NCBI GenBank assembly: GCA_001600635.1
Contig: BCKL01000026.1
Coordinates: 235,553-299,552, forward strand
Direction: 5' to 3'
Origin: Leucosporidium creatinivorum
Taxonomy: Eukaryota; Basidiomycota; Microbotryomycetes; Leucosporidiales; Leucosporidiaceae
DNA length: 64,000 nt
In this document: one piece after another, positions 57,754 to 64,000 of the stretch
Position numbering within the stretch: position 1 is the stretch's first letter
How the letters are laid out: each line of letters begins with the position of its first letter
The notes under the pieces: generated by a model
The model's input: only the letters and a program-made list of their open reading frames with translations
What the model was told of the DNA's origin: nothing
The model's database searches: none
Program-made: the position numbers and the translations under genes

Positions 57754-59245
57754 CTAGCATGACAAAGCGGACGGTTGCTCCTCCCAGAGTCTGGCACGCT
57801 CCTTCATCGCCTCGTTCGCCTCACTCAACTCGCGCAGCTGCTCCGCCGACATCCAAGGCCTCGGGATCCCTTCCCAGCGAATCTGGCAGCCGACGAAACG
57901 TGTGTCGCGCAGTAGGTCGAGGATGTCGGAGGGATGGATTTTTGAGTCGAGTCCAATCTCGAGAAGAGACTTGGGAAGGGCGGTACTGAGGCCGAGCCTG
58001 GGGAAGGGGTGGGAATTGATGCCGATGTCGAGGCGGCGGAGGGAGTCGAGGCTGGCAAGCTGAGGCAGGCATGGCTCGAACGAGCTGAGGTCGGCGTTGC
58101 AAAAGCCTAGATCCTCCACCGAAGTGCAGATGGCGAGAGGGTAGGGAGGGTGCGAGGGTTGGTCGCCGGCGTGGTCGGCGACGAGATCCAGGCTGAGAGT
58201 TCGAAGGGAGGAGGCGGACGACGTGAGAAGGCTGGAAACCGCGTTGTAGGAGGTATTGCTTATGTCGAGCTGGATGAGCTGGGGCAAGTCGGTCCGTGAC
58301 GAGGCCCAGGTATCGCCGAACCGTGTGTCCCGAATCTCGAGATCGCGCAGGTGCTTGAGCCCTTGCAACGCGACCTCCACCCCATGAAAGCAGCGGTAGT
58401 CGAGGTCATCCGTCTCAAGCTTGAGTTTGGTATGACTGGACCGGAATGGCATCTCGGGTAGGGCTCGGGCAATGCTGTCGAAGAGTCGAGCGTCCTCAAG
58501 CTCGCTCAGGTCGAGCGATTCGAGTGCCGGGAGGAGGTGAAGGAAGTCTTTGAGCGCGCCGAGAACAGGTAGACGTCGGGATGGCTCGTCGAGGCCGTCG
58601 GTGTCCACGTATGTGTCCCCGTCCCTGGCGAAAACAGCGAGGGTTCGGGGGAGTTGCTGCAGCTTCGGCCGAGAAGCGAGGGTGGTGGCTATATCTGCCA
58701 TGAACGGCCCCCAGCGCCGGTATGGATCGTAAAGGAGCTGACCACTCTCCCACCACGGCAAGATGACGCAGAGCCTTCGGTAGAGGACCGGAGTTGCCGC
58801 CTGGTGGAAGGTTGACGACACCAGGCAGCAACTCGCGATGTCGGAAAGTCCAGAGCCGGCGAGGAAACCTGATCCGTAAGGTCGGGCGACCTCCGCTAGG
58901 ACGAGCGGGAGAATGTCGAAGGGGAGGGCGGGGATGCGAGCGCCGAGCTCGGTCGAGGGAGTGGGAGGGGCTGGGTCGTCCAGGGTGGCAGCTGTGACAG
59001 TTTAGAGTGTCAGCTACTGTCTCTCAGTGTCGTAGTAATGTCGTGTCCCTCATTCATTCTCTCAAACAGACGTCTCTTGCCCGTCCGTCGCTCTCAGGCC
59101 TCGCTCCGTCGAGCAGCTGGCGCCGTTATGCAGCCTCTTCCACCCTCCCAGCAGCGCAGCTAACAGTGAAAGCTTGTGACTCACATTTCCTTCCTCGTCT
59201 CCCTCGTCTCACGATGCTCCAGCCACCTTCCGTCTCTTCCTCCAT
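57754..59245 (-). CDS. F-box / leucine-rich protein, intact
   Basis: Exon 1 (59245-59185) encodes MEEETEGGWSIVRRGRRGRK and ends in phase 1; exon 2 runs 58991-57754. Together they give 432 residues with no break. The F-box is ARIPALPFDILPLVLAEVAR followed by DIASCCLVSSTFHQAATPVL. Leucine-rich segments include DFLHLLPALESLDLSELEDA, ALQGLKHLRDLEIRDTRFGD, DLPQLIQLDISNTSYNAVSS and LASLDSLRRLDIGINSHPFP. It ends EEQPSALSC. It is the only one of the three F-box/LRR paralogues here with an undamaged frame, and it shares with the gene at 29787 the same phase-1 first intron and the IVDALTRA/FDSIARAL region. Likely role: substrate receptor of an SCF ubiquitin ligase; the target is unknown. Confidence 0.82.
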
Positions 59246-59754
59246 CTCACAAACGAGCACAGGCCTTGTTGACGAGAGCTGGCGCTGTAGCGAACGAAGG
59301 AGGGCGAGAGGTAAGGGTGTGGCGAGTGTAGTCGTGTGACCTTCGAGTCGGTCCTAGAACTTCGAGCGACGAGTCGAAGCGAGCGAGAAGAGCGAAGGGG
59401 GAGGGAGAGAGCTGAGGCGAGCAGGGCGCGGGATGGGAGAGGCGCTGAGCTCGGACCAGCTTGACCGAGAGCTGTGTGACGCAAGTGAGACGAAGGAAGT
59501 GTTGCGATGTTGAGGGATGTTTTAAGAGCTCTTTCATACCTGTCCGTTGACCTCTGAGCGGCCGCACGAGCTGAGAAGTGAGCGCCGAGCACTCCCTCTT
59601 CCCCTCCGAGTCCCTCTCCTTCCTGGCCTCGACAGTCGAGCAACGAGGATAAGGGTCTCTGCAACATTCTACAAGCTACTCTATGAGAAACATGTATACC
59701 AGCACACACAACATACTCTCTCTCGAACTACCGTTCACTCCCCTCGGCGCTCAA
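59246..59754. other. Upstream region of the intact F-box gene, with shared leader
   Basis: On the minus strand, about 59490-59250 resembles the leaders at 31580-31805 and 29640-29786. Shared strings are GGTCCGAGCTCAGCGCC, TCTCGCTCGCTTCGACTCG and TCGTCAACAAGGCCTGTGC, the last ending 12 bases before the ATG. The far end borders the stop of the next gene. Confidence 0.75.
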
Positions 59755-62086
59755 TCAATCGACCCGAACCTTCCTCCCCGGCGCATGAGGAGCTACCTCC
59801 ACCTCCTCCTCCTCCGACGACTCAGCTTCGAACCCCCACTCATCGCCAACATCCGCCTCCTCTTCCGTCGCCTTCTCCCCATCGCCCGCCGCTCGACTGG
59901 GATTGGAGATCGGTGAGCTCTTAACCATCCCTTCCACCTCCCTCACCAGCTCCAGACTCGTCATACTCGCTCCCCAATCCGCTCCCCAACTGTCATCTTC
60001 CTCCTCTTCTGAGGCGTCGGAGGTAGTTGAGTCCCGTCGAGGTGGAGGGAGGGCCGCGATTGCTGGCGGCTGGTGGGAGAGGGAGGAGAAAGGGAGGGTC
60101 TTCTCGTTGAACGATGCTGGCGAGGAGGAAGAGGTGGGAGTCTTCTCGGAGAGGGGGTCAAGGGAGCGGAAAGAGGGTGGTGGTGATGCTCCCATCGTTG
60201 GGGGCGCCAAGGGAGTCGAAGGAGGGGAGACGTCGGCAGCGCCGTACGACGACAGCCGTTTCGGTGCTGGTGGTGGGAGGAGGGGATTGGGAGTGCTTGT
60301 TGGTGTGTTGCCGTTGCTGCTCGTGATGGAGGAGAGCGTGGGCGGGTAGGTAGCGAAAGCGCTAGCTCGGGGCGTTCGGTCCCCATCCTGCGTTCCCGAC
60401 CGCGTTGCCTGCCTCGATGGTGTCCTACTCCCTCCTCCTCCTCTCGCCCCATCTTCCTCCCTCTCCCTTTCCCTCTCCCTCCCTTCCGGACTCCTCGCAT
60501 ACCCCGAATCCCCCTCTCTCTCCCCGTCCCCTCCCGCTCCTCCTCCCAAACCCAGCCCTTTCATCGCCCCCTTCGCCAGTATTCCCTCATCATCGAATCT
60601 CTCATCATCGTCCTCATCATCATCCAAATCGTCCGAACTAGGCTCAAGAAACCCCCGCCGAGATTCGCCATCATCGTCTGGGTGGGGGGTGTCGAGGAAG
60701 GCGGAGGAGAGGGGGGATTTGGATTTGAGGATCGAGTCGACTGTGGTGTGTGCGTATGATGGAGGATGAGGGCAGGTATCAGAGGGGAGAGGGAGAGGGG
60801 AGGTCAGCGCCGAGCAATATACAGGCGAGAGAGCGAGCAAGACGTACTGGTGAGGAATTGGAAGAGGTTCATCACGACTGTTTCGATTCGATTCCGAGGC
60901 AAGGAGAGGAGAGGAGAGCGAGAAAGACGTTAGTTTCGTTCGGCTCCCTTACTTCCCCTCTCGAACGCCGAATTGCCGCGATTGGAAGAGATCGAAAACG
61001 TACGAGGGAAGACAAGCATGACGAAGACGACTTGAGCGTCGTCTGATGGTAACCATGTTAAGCACCAGTTGGCGAATTTGAAGAGGGCTATTGTCGGGTG
61101 AGCCGAGTCAGCGAGCGCCGATGGGAACAAGCAGCAGGAGGAGGGCGGACGAACCTGGGAATGCCCAGAAGAGGAGGAGAACGACGACTTTCATAGCGCT
61201 TAGACATGCGACATATACCGCGGCCTGCTCAGTCGCAAGATCATCAGCTCAGCTCGGCTCGGCTCGGCGGTCCCCCTTCCCTCCCCATCTCCCCGAACTC
61301 ACCTGCCTCGCCCAAACAGCCACATCAAACGGGTTGCCATAATCGCCCGTCCGATACGTCGGGTTATAATGCACGAGTAGCCTGGTGCTCAATTTGAGGA
61401 ACCCAAGCAGGATGAGCACGCCGAGGGTCGTGTCGATGGCGATGTTGAGGGCGTAGAGGGAGCAGGGGTTGTCCGCTTTGTGACGGGCTATTAGATCTGT
61501 TTTTTCGGGTTCGAGGCGAGAAGGGGAGGTCAGAGGGAGAAGGAGAAGGGAGAAGAGGGAGGGAGGGAGGGAGCGGACCAGAGATGAGGACGTTGGAGGC
61601 GTGAACGAAGGCTTGGCCGACGATCTGGGGGTTGTTGCGTCGGGTCAGTCTTACTGTTCTGAGATCCTGAGCTCCCTCCGAGTACAGCCCAACAGTCGAA
61701 ACTCACCTGCTTGCCCACATCGCCGGACCAGACCCTCCACTTGCGCTTTGGCTTCTCCTGCGCGCGCTTGAGCACGAGCGAGCCCATGACGATCAATCCC
61801 ATCAGTCCCTGTAGTGGAAGCGGGTCAGTCTCGACGTCCAACCGTTTCGCGCGCGCGCCGCGAACGAGCGGTCGGTCGGTCGGTGAGAGACCTACTTGTA
61901 CGCCGAGAGCTACTGGGCCGAGGAGTTGACATGTTTCGGGGTCGACTGTGTATCAAACTCAGAGTGAGCAGCCGCGAGGGAGGACGGAAGCGGAGGAGCC
62001 GAGCCTCGAATAGACGCACCTTCCGCGGTGATGGCTACTAAGGGGAGGGTGGCATTCGAGATGGCGGTGGGTATTAGGTCGTCCAT
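59755..62086 (-). CDS. STIMATE-family multi-pass membrane protein
   Basis: Exons from ATG at 62086 encode MDDLIPTAISNATLPLVAIT, CQLLGPVALGVQ then GLMGLIVMGSLVLKRAQEKP, KRKWRVWSGDVGKQIVGQAF, VHASNVLIS, CSLYALNIAIDTTLGVLILL, AAVYVACLSAMKVVVLLLFW and VVFVMLVFPRTF, about five membrane segments. The KR.W..W..D..KQ block and the N.A.DTT.G block are the signature of the STIMATE/TMEM110 family, ER proteins that in animals regulate STIM1 and ER-plasma membrane contacts; the yeast relative is a vacuolar membrane protein. The C-terminal 330 residues, encoded mostly by one exon, are disordered and acidic (SSDDLDDDEDDDERFDDEGI) and end GRKVRVD. Confidence 0.82.
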
Positions 62087-62372
62087 AGTAGTAGCTTTGT
62101 TACTGGGTACAGAATGAGGCGTTGGATGGAGGACGAGGAGCTCGACGAGACGAGACGAGACGAGGCGACCGTGTCCCAGAGCGAGGGGGAGAGAGCGGAG
62201 TGGCGGGTGGAGGGTGAGTCCTGAGAGTTGATGGGCTGTAGGGCGTTGGTGCTGTAGCTGAGCAGGCGAGAGAAAACGAGCAAAGGCAAGCAGGAGAAAT
62301 GAGGCGGGAGACAAAGAGAGGCGAGAGTCTCTAGTCTCCCTCCCTCCTCCCCTCATCTCCAAACCAGCAGCG

Positions 62373-64000
62373 ATGTGAGCAGCCTCGGCTCTACCGTCCT
62401 ACATCAAGCTGACGCCTGCTATCTTACAGGTCCTGGTTCAACTCTGGATCCTCTTCTTCTTCCTCTCAACCACCTCCTCCTCTCCCTTCTCGTCAACCAG
62501 TGCAACAGCCTTACTCGCAGCTCCCCTCCTCCTCGCAACAACCCCGCCCTCAACCCTCTCAATACTCCCAACAACCTCCTCCCCCACCTCGCCAACAGCA
62601 GCGTCAACCTGTACCACAATATGCAGATCGTCCTCCTCACTCCTCCCCTGCTCCTTCCTACCGCTCAGGAGCACGAGTAGCCAAGTACGCCGTCGTGGAG
62701 GCTCCTTCAGCCGGCCATGCTCTCAGCAACAGGATCGTCCTCAACGAGAGTGATTGGGGAAAGGTCCCTTATGTAGTCATCAAGGGCAAATACGTCTACG
62801 CGACACTGTACGTCTTTCCATCTCTCGAGCTCAGCTGAGATCGGTTCGGTGACGCTGATGCTTCGAGCTCTTTGTCAACAGAATGGACGCCAGCATCCAA
62901 CCGGGCTGCATCGGAGCTGCTCGTCTCGTTCGGCAGTATGCTCAACTCTCCATGTCGGGCGACCAAGTCGACGTCGAGCCGTTCGACCCTTCCTCCATGG
63001 GCAGCGACATCTACCTCGCCTCCCTCGACCTCGAGGTGCGCTCTTGCCCTTCATCCTTTCTACTGAGCTCGAACTGACGTGACGTGATGTGATTGAACAG
63101 ATCGCCTACTGGTTCGAAAAGAACGCCACGCCCGAAGCCTACGACGCCGACGAGCTGCAGCGCGTCTTCCTGCGCGCTTACGAGGGGTTGATCTTCTCCG
63201 TCGGCCAGCCTCTGGTGTTTGATTTCCATGGGCAGAACCTCAAGGCTAGTGTCAAGGGATTGCATAGTCTTGCGCTGCAGGGAGGTGGAGGAGCGGGAGG
63301 AGGAGCAGGGCGGATGGGCATCCTGACGGCGCAGAGTGAGGTCAACTTTATCAAGGACCCGGCGAGCGCCATCAAGATCAAGTCGAGCGCTAAGAAGTAC
63401 GGTTTTCCATCTCCCTTGCTCTCTCACCCCTCGAGCTCAAGCTGACCTTGACCTTCGAAACGTCCGCCCGCCGAGCAGGGCCCCACCAAACGCGATCCTC
63501 GCTCCCAACTTCAAGTTCGAGGACATGGGCATCGGAGGGTTGGATACCGAGTTCTCCGCCATCTTCCGTCGCGCTTTCGCCAGTCGCATCTTCCCTCCCG
63601 GTCTCGTCGAGAAGCTCGGGATCCAACACGTAAAGGGTTCGTTCCTCCGCTCCCATGTCCCTCCTCCTCGCTCGGTCGAATGCTGATGAGGTGGCACGCA
63701 CAATAGGTATCCTCCTCTTCGGACCTCCCGGAACGGGAAAGACGCTCATGGCCCGCCAGATTGGAAAGATGCTCAATGCGAGGGAACCCAAGGTGGTCAA
63801 CGGTCCCGAGATTCTCAACAAGTTTGTCGGGCAGAGTGAGGAGAACATCAGGAAGCTGTTTGGGGATGCGGAGAAGGAGGTGCGTTTTGCTTCTGGCTCT
63901 CTCTTTCCCTCCCTTTTGACCTCGACCTCGACCTCGAGCGCCGAGCTGGACGAGAGCCGAGCTGACCCCCCCCCCCCCCCCCCCCCTTCATTGACGCCGA
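62373..64000 (+). CDS. SEC18: NSF/Sec18 AAA ATPase, N-terminal part (runs off the window)
   Basis: The 5' part of Sec18, the ATPase that disassembles SNARE complexes after membrane fusion. The first coding exon seems to contribute only AT (62373-62374) and the next exon (62430-62807) supplies G, giving [13 protein letters not shown] and a Pro/Gln-rich start. Then come [40 protein letters not shown], the N-domain blocks, and [40 protein letters not shown] and the D1 Walker [39 protein letters not shown] follows. The reading is complete up to an intron whose 3' end lies beyond the window. The exon 4 donor could be either GTACGG or GTTTTC; the second keeps the [11 protein letters not shown] frame. 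Confidence 0.94.
63966..63986. repeat. Run of 21 C
   Basis: A homopolymer directly after a GCTGA branch-like string in a SEC18 intron, at the edge of the window. Confidence 0.9.

Overview
The window is nuclear DNA from a GC-rich, intron-dense fungus, almost certainly a basidiomycete and probably a Pucciniomycotina yeast (Microbotryomycetes or Sporidiobolales type). The reasons are short introns in nearly every gene, a GCTGAC or GCTAAC branch site just before most 3' splice sites, serine-, proline- and acid-rich proteins, and housekeeping genes of fungal type. I assigned genes by joining exons by hand, so exon ends and some starts are approximate. No tRNA, rRNA, CRISPR array or intact transposon was recognised.

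Left part (1-12000): the end of a membrane protein, a Yippee/MOH1 gene, ESCRT-III DID2 divergent from ribosomal protein RPL1 (uL1), then a disturbed region (4250-8311). There the 3' end of RPL1 and the DNA beyond it recur as an inverted copy around a 1.8-kb core, with a 510-base N gap inside the right arm. The core holds a broken F-box gene joined to a partial copy of a TPR gene whose full version follows at 8465-11754.

Middle (12400-29150): UDP-galactose transporter HUT1, two uncharacterised proteins, the mitochondrial tRNA-modifying GTPase MSS1, a cyclophilin, the 60S-maturation GTPase EFL1/RIA1 and an amino-acid transporter of the AAAP family.

Right part (29787-64000): two neighbouring F-box/leucine-rich genes and a third at 57754-59245, which share conserved DNA upstream; a SWIB-domain protein; two large disordered proteins; a PPIL3-type cyclophilin; a mitochondrial-type membrane protein; a damaged FAD oxidoreductase; prefoldin subunit 2; complex I 23-kDa subunit; an FG nucleoporin (NUP49/58 type); mitochondrial hydroxyacid-oxoacid transhydrogenase; a mitochondrial PPR protein whose 3' end is duplicated 1.6 kb away; a STIMATE-family membrane protein; and the 5' part of SEC18/NSF.

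Most genes are unrelated housekeeping functions. The accessory signals are the F-box family with shared promoters and frame damage, the inverted-repeat region, the partial gene duplications, introns placed at or inside start codons, and an octamer, GCGCCGAG/CTCGGCGC, that recurs far more often than base composition predicts in exons, introns and spacers alike.
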